A stretch of DNA of 64,000 nt. Source: Limnohabitans sp. MORI2 (GTDB taxonomy: Bacteria > Pseudomonadota > Gammaproteobacteria > Burkholderiales > Burkholderiaceae_C). Position 1 is the stretch's first letter, and every line of letters begins with the position of its first letter. The DNA is taken from positions 992,001-1,056,000 of the forward strand of contig NZ_AP027058.1 in NCBI RefSeq assembly GCF_027925025.1, in the 5' to 3' direction. Shown here piece after piece: positions 44,734 through 52,766 of this stretch. The notes beneath the pieces were generated by a model. That model ran no database searches. It was not told the origin of the DNA and saw only the letters and a program-made list of their open reading frames with translations. The position numbers and the translations under genes were made by a program.

Positions 44734-45609
44734 ATGAAGATTCGAAATAAATTTCAAACTTGGTTTTTGCAAGAAGATTTGAATTTTTTGTTGACCAACC
44801 GCATTCCTCGCATCACATTGACACGGTTGATGGGGTGGTGGAGCCAGTTGCGTCACCCATGGATCGTCAAAGGCTCCATTGCTGTGTGGAGCTGGTTCAC
44901 AGATCTGGATTTGACGGAAGCCAAGCAACAAACCTTCGACAGCTTGCATGCGTGCTTCACGCGTGAACTAAAGCCCGGTTTACGTCCGATAGATGCCAGC
45001 CCCGATGTGATGACGTCTCCGTGCGATTGCATCGTGGGAGCGTGCGGTGAAATTCGAGATGGCATAGTCTTTCAAGCCAAAGGGTTTCCCTACAGCTTGA
45101 GCAGCTTGCTTAGCTCTCCAGAATTGGTGCAGAGATGGCCCCAATTGTTAGAAGGCGGTGCGTTTGTGACGATGCGTTTGACCAGCAGCATGTACCACCG
45201 ATTTCATGCGCCGTGTGACGCGCATTTGAATCATGTGACCTATATTTCTGGCGATACATGGAATGTGAACCCCATAGCATTGAGCCGGGTGAGAGAGTTG
45301 TTTTGCAAGAACGAACGAGCGGTATTGCAAATGCAGACCCTGCAAGGATTGCAGTTTTTGCTGGTGCCAGTGGCGGCTGTTCTAGTGGCAAGTATGCGAT
45401 TCCACGCGGTAGATGTGTTGTTGAATTTGCGCTATCGAGGTCCGAATGAAATTCACTGCGATGTTGATTACATCAAGGGACAAGAAATAGGGTGGTTTGA
45501 GCACGGATCAACCATCCTGATGTTTTTGCCTCCAGGCTTTGCGTTGGTTGAAGGCATAGAAAACGGTGTCCGTCTAAGAATGGGTGAGGCGTTGTTTCGT
45601 AAGATTTAA
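44734..45609 (+). CDS. psd: Phosphatidylserine decarboxylase family protein
   Basis: A 291-residue protein with the self-processing site HGSTILMF near residue 254 (LGST in E. coli), the catalytic Asp in TSPCDCIVG near 93 and His in SMYHRFHAPCDAH near 150. All triad members are present, so an active pyruvoyl decarboxylase is expected, normally making phosphatidylethanolamine. SPCDC replaces the usual SPVDG. It may be specialised for another serine-type lipid given its place next to an unusual aminotransferase. Confidence 0.86.
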   Translation: MKIRNKFQTWFLQEDLNFLLTNRIPRITLTRLMGWWSQLRHPWIVKGSIAVWSWFTDLDLTEAKQQTFDSLHACFTRELKPGLRPIDASPDVMTSPCDCIVGACGEIRDGIVFQAKGFPYSLSSLLSSPELVQRWPQLLEGGAFVTMRLTSSMYHRFHAPCDAHLNHVTYISGDTWNVNPIALSRVRELFCKNERAVLQMQTLQGLQFLLVPVAAVLVASMRFHAVDVLLNLRYRGPNEIHCDVDYIKGQEIGWFEHGSTILMFLPPGFALVEGIENGVRLRMGEALFRKI

Positions 45610-45623
45610 GAGGCGGTGAGCAG

Positions 45624-45640
45624 TGTCATCACCCTGTCAT
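45624..45640 (+). promoter_or_regulatory. PhoB box upstream of a small membrane protein
   Basis: A perfect repeat, TGTCAT-CACCC-TGTCAT, 11 bp apart. It ends 49 bases before the GTG start at 45689. One of the best matches in the window. Confidence 0.8.
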
Positions 45641-45688
45641 ACCTTACAAGCCTACTGAGTTTTTTCTCGGCATGATTTGGAGGTATGA

Positions 45689-46048
45689 GTGCTTTTCACA
45701 ACTGCAATTTTTTCTGGTCTGCTGACATTGATTCTCATTAAATGGTCGGCCCATCAGATGGAGGAACATTTTTTTGAAAATGTGCCTTTAGGTTTGATGA
45801 TGATGGCGACTTTAGAACTCAATGGATTTCCGTGGTGGATGATTGCTGGCTTGAGCGTTTTCTTGATTGCAGGGATTCACTTCCATACGAAAGGCATAAA
45901 CGACGGCGAGTTGGCATTTAAAAAGCGAGCGATTGGAAATAGGTTGACTTTGCTAGGGCTTGCCTTATTGGCTGTGGCAAATATTTCTTGGGTGTCATAT
46001 TTGCTAATTGCATCCATACGGTTTGCGACCAGTGTGTATGTGAATTAA
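45689..46048 (+). CDS. Small Pho-controlled membrane protein
   Basis: A 119-residue protein with three likely membrane helices (residues 1-18, 48-65 and 84-108) and a loop HFHTKGINDGELAFKKRA. I do not recognise a family. GTG start at 45689, five bases after GGAGG. A near-perfect Pho box lies upstream and ppk1 with its own box follows. The function is unknown, but regulation points to phosphate starvation. Confidence 0.72.
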   Translation: MLFTTAIFSGLLTLILIKWSAHQMEEHFFENVPLGLMMMATLELNGFPWWMIAGLSVFLIAGIHFHTKGINDGELAFKKRAIGNRLTLLGLALLAVANISWVSYLLIASIRFATSVYVN

Positions 46049-46054
46049 GTTAAC

Positions 46055-46080
46055 CGTCATAAATGTCACACGTTTGTCAT
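46055..46080 (+). promoter_or_regulatory. PhoB box upstream of ppk1
   Basis: CGTCAT (46055), TGTCAC (46064) and TGTCAT (46075), spaced 9 and 11 bp exactly as at pstS. It ends 42 bases before the ppk1 ATG. Confidence 0.82.
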
Positions 46081-46121
46081 GATGAGGCGGCAAACTTAGT
46101 TGTACTTAGATAGGTGCATAG

Positions 46122-48251
46122 ATGACGATCGGTTCCGCAAGCAAAGAGTTGCATACATACAAAGCCTCACACGTTGCGTGGTTAGACCGTGACTTGAGTT
46201 TGCTCGCGTTCAACGCACGTGTCCTCGATTGGGCCAAGCGCGATGATGTGCCGCTGTTAGAGCGTCTGCGCTACCTGTGCATCGTGTCGTCCAACTTGGA
46301 TGAGTTTTTTGAAGTGCGTGCAGCGCTGCACAACAGCGTCGAGCACCCCAAAGCGCCTTTGGACGCTGCAGGTGCACATGCCCAACATTCGCTAAGCAAA
46401 GTTGCTCATGCTTTGGTCGATGAGCAATATGCGCTCTACAACGATGTGTTGATGCCGGCCTTTGCCAAAGAGGGGGTGCGCATCTTGTCGCACGGTGAGC
46501 GTACCTTGGCGCAACACCAATGGGTGAAAACATTTTTCGAACGCGAAGTGCGTCCCTTGTTGTTGCCAGTGGGCTTAGACCCTGCGCACCCTTTTCCTCA
46601 GGTGGCTAACAAGTCGCTCAACTTCATCGTGCGTTTGTCAGGCAAAGACGCGTTTGGGCGAGACAACGAAATTGCAATTGTCAAAGTGCCTCGCAGCTTG
46701 CCCCGCTTGATCGCCTTGCCTGAAAAGTTATGTGGCAAGCGACAGTTGTTTGTGTCCATCTCCAGCGTGATTCGTGCGCATTTGAAAGACCTTTTTCCGG
46801 GGCGCGACGTTGGGCAGTTCTCCCAATTTCGTGTGACGCGCCATTCCGATTTGTCGGTGGACGAAGAAGATGTGAAAAACTTGCGCACCGCGTTGCGGCA
46901 AGGTTTGGTGCATCGCAATTACGGACAAGCTGTGCGCTTGGAAGTGTCTTCAGGTTGCTCTGAATATTTGTCGGAATTCTTGTTGCAGCAGTTTGAGCTG
47001 CCGCATTCCGCGCTGTACCGTGTGCACGGCCCTGTGAATTTGGTGCGTTTGAACCAATTGATTGATTTGGTGGATAACCCCAAGTGGTTGTTCCCGCGTT
47101 ACACCGCCAGCTATCCGCAGCAGATGGTGACGAATGGTTCTATCTTTGATCGCTTGCAACAGGGCGATGTGATGATTCACCAACCCTACGAGAGCTTTGA
47201 TGGTGTGTTGGCGTTTTTGCGTGAAGCTGTGCGTGACCCGCATGTGTTGGCCATCAAGCAGACCATTTACCGCACCGGCGCAGATTCGGTGTTGATGGAG
47301 CTGCTACGAGAAGCGGTGCAACGGGGCAAAGAAGTGACGGTGGTGGTGGAGCTCAAAGCTCGCTTTGACGAAGAGGCCAACATCAACTGGGCTGAGAAGC
47401 TGGAATACATTGGGGCGCAGGTGGTGTACGGTGTGGTGGGGTTAAAAACGCATGCCAAGATGCTGTTGGTCACACGCCGAGAGGGGCGCAGCATTCGTCG
47501 CTACGCGCACTTGTCCACCGGTAACTACAACCCACGCACGGCCAAGCTCTACACCGATTTGAGCCACATCACCTGTGACCCGAAGCTCACGCAAGATGTG
47601 GAAAGTGTGTTCAATTTGTTGGCTAACCAAAGCAAGATTCCACGCTTGAACAAGCTGATGATTGCGCCGTTCCAACTGCAACGCAGCTTGATCGACAAAG
47701 TAGAGAAAACAGCCCACGCTGCCGCGCAAGGGGTGGCCAGCCGCATCATCTTGAAGATGAACACGCTCACCGATGAAAAGCTGATGGAGGCGTTGGTTCA
47801 CGCGGGGCAAGCGGGGGTGCAAATTGACCTCATCATCCGTGGCGCTTGCATGTTGCCTGCGCAACGCCCGGGTGTGGCAAGCAACATCCGTGTGCGTTCC
47901 ATCATTGGTCGCTTCTTGGAACACTCACGCGTGTTTTACTTCCGTACGGGCAACGATGAATCTTTGTATTTATCGAGTGCCGATTGGATGAACCGTAACA
48001 TGCTGCGCAGAGTGGAGGTCGCGTGGCCTGTTGAAGATGCAGCCATTCGCCAGCGCGTGATTGATGAATGTTTGGTGGCCTATTTGCATGACAACGTGGA
48101 TGCGTGGCAATTGAATGCGGATGGCGAGTACACCCGCGTGCAGGCTGCCAAGCCCAAGCGTGCCACCAGAAAAGCAGCGCAAACAACCGTTCCTGTGCCA
48201 CTTCACGGGGCGCAAGCCGCGTTGATGGCGTTATACGCGACAAAACCATGA
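46122..48251 (+). CDS. ppk1: Polyphosphate kinase 1
   Basis: A 709-residue enzyme that builds polyphosphate from ATP. PPK1 motifs: LAFNARVLDWAKRDDVPLLE and SNLDEFFEVRAA near the start; the autophosphorylated His in VVGLKTHAKMLLV near residue 445; RRYAHLSTGNYNPRTAKLYT; and the second His region, FLEHSRVFYF. Length is normal. Control by a Pho box and proximity to sixA and ppx mark a polyphosphate locus. Confidence 0.97.
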   Translation: MTIGSASKELHTYKASHVAWLDRDLSLLAFNARVLDWAKRDDVPLLERLRYLCIVSSNLDEFFEVRAALHNSVEHPKAPLDAAGAHAQHSLSKVAHALVDEQYALYNDVLMPAFAKEGVRILSHGERTLAQHQWVKTFFEREVRPLLLPVGLDPAHPFPQVANKSLNFIVRLSGKDAFGRDNEIAIVKVPRSLPRLIALPEKLCGKRQLFVSISSVIRAHLKDLFPGRDVGQFSQFRVTRHSDLSVDEEDVKNLRTALRQGLVHRNYGQAVRLEVSSGCSEYLSEFLLQQFELPHSALYRVHGPVNLVRLNQLIDLVDNPKWLFPRYTASYPQQMVTNGSIFDRLQQGDVMIHQPYESFDGVLAFLREAVRDPHVLAIKQTIYRTGADSVLMELLREAVQRGKEVTVVVELKARFDEEANINWAEKLEYIGAQVVYGVVGLKTHAKMLLVTRREGRSIRRYAHLSTGNYNPRTAKLYTDLSHITCDPKLTQDVESVFNLLANQSKIPRLNKLMIAPFQLQRSLIDKVEKTAHAAAQGVASRIILKMNTLTDEKLMEALVHAGQAGVQIDLIIRGACMLPAQRPGVASNIRVRSIIGRFLEHSRVFYFRTGNDESLYLSSADWMNRNMLRRVEVAWPVEDAAIRQRVIDECLVAYLHDNVDAWQLNADGEYTRVQAAKPKRATRKAAQTTVPVPLHGAQAALMALYATKP

Positions 48252-48261
48252 GAGGTCGAGC

Positions 48262-48762
48262 ATGGATTTGATTTTGTGGCGTCATGCAGAAGCTGAAGTG
48301 GCGCCCGAGGGTGGTGATGACTTGTCACGCTCACTCACTCGAAAAGGCGAGCGACAAGCCATGCGCATGGCTGCTTGGTTAGACCGTCACCTACCAGAGG
48401 GAACCCGTGTGTTGGTGAGCCCTGCGAGGCGAACTCAGCAAACCGTAGCCCCGTTGGGACGAAAATTCAAACTACGTGATGAGCTGGTGCCAGAAACCTC
48501 AGTCGACGATGTGTTGACTCTGCTGAAGTGGAGTCCTGAGACAGGTCCTCAGTTGAAAGGATCTGTGTTGCTGGTGGGGCACCAACCTTATTTGGGTCAA
48601 CTGGTGGCCAAGCTCTTGGGTATGCAAGAGCACACATGCCCTGTGCGCAAGGGCGGTGTGTGGTGGCTGCGCACCCGCATACGCGACGGTCAACCCCAAA
48701 CGGTGTTGCTGACCGTCGCCTGCCCAGAACTTACTTCGAACTCTTGGGACGACCGGTCTTGA
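48262..48762 (+). CDS. sixA: Phosphohistidine phosphatase SixA
   Basis: A 166-residue histidine phosphatase: the nucleophile motif LILWRHAEAE near residue 4, SPARRTQQTVAPLGRK near 55 and VGHQPYLGQL near 108. SixA dephosphorylates phosphohistidine proteins. It starts ten bases after ppk1 and is likely co-transcribed. Its 3' end overlaps the convergent histone-like gene by 32 bases. Confidence 0.9.
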   Translation: MDLILWRHAEAEVAPEGGDDLSRSLTRKGERQAMRMAAWLDRHLPEGTRVLVSPARRTQQTVAPLGRKFKLRDELVPETSVDDVLTLLKWSPETGPQLKGSVLLVGHQPYLGQLVAKLLGMQEHTCPVRKGGVWWLRTRIRDGQPQTVLLTVACPELTSNSWDDRS

Positions 48763-49168
48763 TGGTTGGTACGTTGCTCAAGGCAGCTTTGAACTGAATG
48801 TCGCTCATGGCGGCGAGGGCTTTGACGCCTGCACGTAACAGTTCGCTTTTCTTGACCGCTTGACCGAGCTTGCCTGCACGGGTTTTGAGGCTGTCGATGA
48901 CCACGTATTCATCCTTAGGTATGGTGAAGCTGTCGCGCACCAACTTTGGTTTTTTAACCTTGGCAGGCTTCTCTGCTTTCACAGGTTTGGTGGGCTTGGC
49001 TGGAGCGGCTTTGACAGGTGCTTTGGTCGTTGTTGTTTTGCGAACTGGTTTGGCAGCGACCTTTTTGACCACAGATTTTTTAGCGGCTGGTTTTTGGCCT
49101 GGAGTTTTTGTGGTTGCACGTGATTTAACGGCAGCTTGAACGATGGTTTTTTGAGCAGTTGTACTCAC
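48731..49168 (-). CDS. Histone H1-like basic protein with C-terminal conserved domain
   Basis: A 145-residue protein. Residues 1-75 are a disordered Lys/Ala/Pro/Thr tail with repeats of the AAKK/PVKA kind, as in bacterial H1-like nucleoid proteins. Residues 76-140 form a compact helical domain (VRDSFTIPKDEYVVIDSLK, AVKKSELLRAGVKALAAM) resembling a ribbon-helix-helix DNA-binding module. GTG at 49168 has AAGGA seven bases upstream. DNA binding is a reasonable inference. Confidence 0.82.
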   Translation of the reverse strand: MSTTAQKTIVQAAVKSRATTKTPGQKPAAKKSVVKKVAAKPVRKTTTTKAPVKAAPAKPTKPVKAEKPAKVKKPKLVRDSFTIPKDEYVVIDSLKTRAGKLGQAVKKSELLRAGVKALAAMSDIQFKAALSNVPTIKTGRPKSSK

Positions 49169-49232
49169 TGTTGATTCCTTGAGATTCAAAAAAAGAGTAA
49201 ACAGTTTATACCGTTTAAATCAAACCACCTAG

Positions 49233-49258
49233 TGTCATATATGTCATGGTTTTGTCAC
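49233..49258 (+). promoter_or_regulatory. Orphan PhoB box at the 3' end of ppx
   Basis: TGTCAT (49233), TGTCAT (49242) and TGTCAC (49253), with the same 9+11 bp geometry as at pstS and ppk1. It overlaps the ppx stop codon and points along the plus strand, antisense to ppx. No sense gene lies downstream, and the minus-strand histone-like gene starts 65 bases away in the other direction. Confidence 0.6.
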
Positions 49259-50752
49259 AAACTCAAAAGACCATGGTGCTTTGGCCCAAGCGGTGCTTTC
49301 TTGCTTCAGCAAATGCGCGGACTGTGGAAACTCTTGTGTCCACGATTCATGTGCATGCAAGTGAATGCGCCGCTTGTGTGTGTCGCAATTCAGGCGTAGT
49401 GCTTGATAGGCGGGGTCTTTGCGTGCATGGCACAAAATCAGGCTGACACGCAACGCCATGAGCATCTTGGCAAATTCATCGTCCTGTAATTCGTCTTCTA
49501 ATTTTTTCAGTTTGCCGCGTTGTCCGAGGATGAGCAAGCCCAATCGGTGCAACTCGGGCATGCCAAACCCCAGTAGATCGGCGTTGTCCAAGATGTAAGA
49601 GCCGTGCTTGTGGTAGTCGCTGTGGGAGATGGCTACACCCACTTCGTGCAGCTGTGCGGCCCAACTCAGTTTGCGGCAAAGGCGCTCCAGTGTTTCGGCT
49701 TCGCTGTTTTGAGCCTCCACATACATGTGCTGCAACAGATGGGCGGCCACACGCCCAACGCGTTGGCCTTGCGCCGAGTCGACCGCAAACTTCACCGCCA
49801 AACGTTGGATCGACAAATCACGCGTGTCTGTGTTGTGGTCTTCACGTTCCACCATCTCAAACAACACGCCATGGCGCAGGGCTCCTTGCGCCACATGCAG
49901 GGTGTCGATTTTCAGCAGCGTCATCAAAGCACGCAGCACGCTCACGCCACCGCCAATGACCGCGCGTCGGTCTTCTTTGAGGCCTTCCAATTGCACTTTG
50001 CTGGCATGCCCCGCGCGAACCAAGCACTTCACCAACCAATCCAACCCATCGAGGGTGATCTGACGTTCAGGAAATCCAGCCAACGCTAAGATGTCGGCCA
50101 CAGCACCCACAGTGCCAGATGCGCCATAGGCTTTGCTCCACGCGTGTCGTGGGTAGGTGGAGAGGGCTTCTTCCAGCACCGCTTGTGTGGCAATTTCAGC
50201 GCGGTAAAACGCTTGTTCGGTGAATTCGCTGGTGGGGAAATATTTCATCGACCATGCCACGCTGCCCACGCGGAACGAGGCAGTTTTAGTGGCTTCTAGC
50301 CCTTGGCCCAATACGAGTTCTGTGGAGCGACCGCCAATGTCAATGACCAATCGGTGGTCTTGGTTGCTGGGCAGCATGTGGGCCACACCTTGGTAAATCA
50401 AGCGCGCTTCTTCGGTGCCTGCAATTACCTCAATCGGGAAGCCCAATATTTCGCAGCCTTTTTTCAAAAACACATCGCGGTTTTTGGCTTCACGCAAAGT
50501 TTGGGTGGCGACGGCACGCACTTGTGATTTTTTAAAACCAGACACACGTTCGGCAAAGCGGGCTAGGCAGTCCCAGCCGCGTTGCATGGCCTCGTCGGTG
50601 AGGTTGCGGTTTTCGTCCAAGCCATTGCCTTGGCGTACCGTCTCTTTGAGGTAGGCGACACGCTGAATTTGACCGTGGTCATAACGCCCAATTTCAAGAC
50701 GAAAGCTGTTCGAACCTAAATCAATCGCTGCCAGGAGTGTGCCATGTTTCAT
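49244..50752 (-). CDS. ppx: Exopolyphosphatase (Ppx/GppA family)
   Basis: A 502-residue actin-fold phosphatase: AAIDLGSNSFRLEIGR at the start, AGTEEARLIYQGVAH near 135, VIDIGGRSTELVLGQG near 152, and ASGTVGAVADIL near 215. The C-terminal helical part has HEVGVAISHSDYHKHGSYI, an HD-like segment typical of Ppx. It degrades polyphosphate or converts pppGpp. It is divergent from phoX; only a single Pho half-site faces it. Confidence 0.93.
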   Translation of the reverse strand: MKHGTLLAAIDLGSNSFRLEIGRYDHGQIQRVAYLKETVRQGNGLDENRNLTDEAMQRGWDCLARFAERVSGFKKSQVRAVATQTLREAKNRDVFLKKGCEILGFPIEVIAGTEEARLIYQGVAHMLPSNQDHRLVIDIGGRSTELVLGQGLEATKTASFRVGSVAWSMKYFPTSEFTEQAFYRAEIATQAVLEEALSTYPRHAWSKAYGASGTVGAVADILALAGFPERQITLDGLDWLVKCLVRAGHASKVQLEGLKEDRRAVIGGGVSVLRALMTLLKIDTLHVAQGALRHGVLFEMVEREDHNTDTRDLSIQRLAVKFAVDSAQGQRVGRVAAHLLQHMYVEAQNSEAETLERLCRKLSWAAQLHEVGVAISHSDYHKHGSYILDNADLLGFGMPELHRLGLLILGQRGKLKKLEDELQDDEFAKMLMALRVSLILCHARKDPAYQALRLNCDTHKRRIHLHAHESWTQEFPQSAHLLKQESTAWAKAPWSFEFVTKP

Positions 50753-50786
50753 AAAACAATATTACTGTTTATTTGTGACAAAAATA

Positions 50787-50803
50787 TGTCACAGCACTGT
50801 CAC
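50787..50803 (+). promoter_or_regulatory. PhoB box upstream of phoX
   Basis: TGTCAC-AGCAC-TGTCAC, a perfect 11-bp repeat, 46 bases before the phoX ATG. A GTGACA at 50775 makes a palindrome with the first half. Confidence 0.85.
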
Positions 50804-50848
50804 GAAGGGTGCTTAAAGTGCGCTTCATTTCTTGACTATGAGGCTGTG

Positions 50849-52753
50849 ATGAATACCTTTGATGAAAACGACCAACGCAACCACCCCCGTCCTGATGAAA
50901 CTGATTTCAGTCGCATGGTGGATGCCGCTCTCAGCCGCCGTCATTGGCTCGGTGCAGCGGGGGCTGGGCTTGGTTTGTTTTTGGGTGGTCAGAGTTTGGC
51001 CCAGGCGGCACAGGGTGCGGCATCAAAGCGTATCGGACCTGCCATTGGCTTTGCCCCGATTGCCGCTAATTCTTTGGATACGGTCAGCGTGCCAGCGGGG
51101 TACCAGTGGCGCGTGTTGGCATCATGGGGCGATGCGATCTTGCCAGGTGGGCGTGCGTTTGATCCCGAAACACGCGGTACAGCCGCAAGCCAAGCCTTAT
51201 CCATCGGCGACAACAACGATGGCATGAGTTTTTTCTGCTTGGGCGCAGACCATGGTGTGATTGCCGTCAACAACGAATACGCCAATTACGAATACCTATT
51301 TGCCAATGGGCGCTGCAGCAGCTTAGAAGACACCCGCAAAGCCCAAGCTGCGCACGGTGTGAGCGTGTTTGAAGTGCGCCGTGTGGCCGGTGTTTGGAAA
51401 GTTCAGCCCAATGCACGTTTGAATCGCCGCATCACTGCTAACACCGAGATGCGTTTGAGCGGTCCGGCGGCGGGCAGCGCGTTACTCAAAACGCAAGCCG
51501 ACCCGAGTGGCACGGTGGCCTTGGGTACATTCAACAACTGCGCGAATGGCCGCACGCCTTGGGGCACTTACCTCACGTGCGAAGAAAACTTCAATGGCTA
51601 CTTTGGCAGCGCTGAGAGCTTGCCTGACAACGCAGCGTTCAAACGCTACGGCATCAGCGCCAAAGGTGCGGGCATCAACTGGCACCCGTTCGATGAGCGC
51701 TTTGACTTGGCCAAGAACCCGAATGAGCCCAATCGTTTCGGCTGGGTGGTCGAGATTGACCCGATGGACCTCACCAGTACCCCCATCAAGCGCACCGCCT
51801 TGGGCCGTGTGAAACACGAAAACGCCGAGGTGGTGGTGAACGCAGACGGGCATGTGGTGGTCTACATGGGCGACGATGAGAAGGGCGAGCACATTTACAA
51901 ATTTGTGTCTGCCAAAAAATTCGACGCTAAAAACCCGAAAGCGAATCGCGACTTGCTGGACGAAGGCACTTTGTATGTCGCGCGCTTTGCCGCAGTCGAT
52001 GGTAAAGCAGAAGGCGAGGGCGAATGGTTGGAACTCACGCACGGCAAGAACGGGCTGACCACAGACGCGGGTTTCAAAGACCAAGCCGATGTGTTGGTAC
52101 ACACCCGTTTGGCCGCCACAGTGGTAGGGGCTACCACGATGGACCGCCCCGAGTGGATTGCCGCGCACCCCACCCAAGCACAGGTGTACGTGACCCTCAC
52201 CAACAACAGCGACCGTGGTGTGAAACCCAACCAAGCCGTGAACGGCCCTAATCCGCGCCCCAAAAACGTGTACGGCCAAATCGTGCGTTGGACGCCCAAG
52301 GGCAACGACCACACGGCCCACACCTTCACCTGGGACATCTTCGCATTGGCAGGCAACCCCGCATTGCACAAAGACGCTTACGCAGGCTCAGCCAACATCA
52401 CGGCAGAGAACATGTTCAACAGCCCCGACGGTTTGGCGTTTGACCGAGATGGCCGCTTGTGGATTCAAACCGATGGCGACTACAGCAACGCCAAAGACTT
52501 TGCAGGCATGGGCAACAACCAAATGTTGTGCGCCAACCCTGTGACGGGCGAGATCAAACGTTTCTTGGTGGGGCCTGTGGCTTGCGAGATCACGGGCATT
52601 GCCTTCACGCCCGATCAAAAGACGATGTTTGTCGGCATTCAACACCCGGGCGAGAAGCTGGCCCCGTCACACTTTCCGCAAGGCGGCGATGCTGTGCCTC
52701 GTTCATCCATCATCGCGATCTCACGTCGCGATGGTCGGGTGGTGGGGCTTTGA
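50849..52753 (+). CDS. phoX: PhoX-family alkaline phosphatase
   Basis: A 634-residue periplasmic phosphatase of the PhoX family (Ca/Fe-dependent). A twin-arginine signal sits at residues 30-47 (SRRHWLGAAGAGLGLFLGG). Family signatures include GTYLTCEENFNGYFG, RFGWVVEIDP, YMGDDEKGEHIYKFVS and MFNSPDGLAFDRDGRLWIQT. The ATG at 50849 (after AGG) gives this N-terminus. It releases phosphate from organic esters under Pho control. Confidence 0.95.
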   Translation: MNTFDENDQRNHPRPDETDFSRMVDAALSRRHWLGAAGAGLGLFLGGQSLAQAAQGAASKRIGPAIGFAPIAANSLDTVSVPAGYQWRVLASWGDAILPGGRAFDPETRGTAASQALSIGDNNDGMSFFCLGADHGVIAVNNEYANYEYLFANGRCSSLEDTRKAQAAHGVSVFEVRRVAGVWKVQPNARLNRRITANTEMRLSGPAAGSALLKTQADPSGTVALGTFNNCANGRTPWGTYLTCEENFNGYFGSAESLPDNAAFKRYGISAKGAGINWHPFDERFDLAKNPNEPNRFGWVVEIDPMDLTSTPIKRTALGRVKHENAEVVVNADGHVVVYMGDDEKGEHIYKFVSAKKFDAKNPKANRDLLDEGTLYVARFAAVDGKAEGEGEWLELTHGKNGLTTDAGFKDQADVLVHTRLAATVVGATTMDRPEWIAAHPTQAQVYVTLTNNSDRGVKPNQAVNGPNPRPKNVYGQIVRWTPKGNDHTAHTFTWDIFALAGNPALHKDAYAGSANITAENMFNSPDGLAFDRDGRLWIQTDGDYSNAKDFAGMGNNQMLCANPVTGEIKRFLVGPVACEITGIAFTPDQKTMFVGIQHPGEKLAPSHFPQGGDAVPRSSIIAISRRDGRVVGL

Positions 52754-52766
52754 GCCGTTAAGGCGC

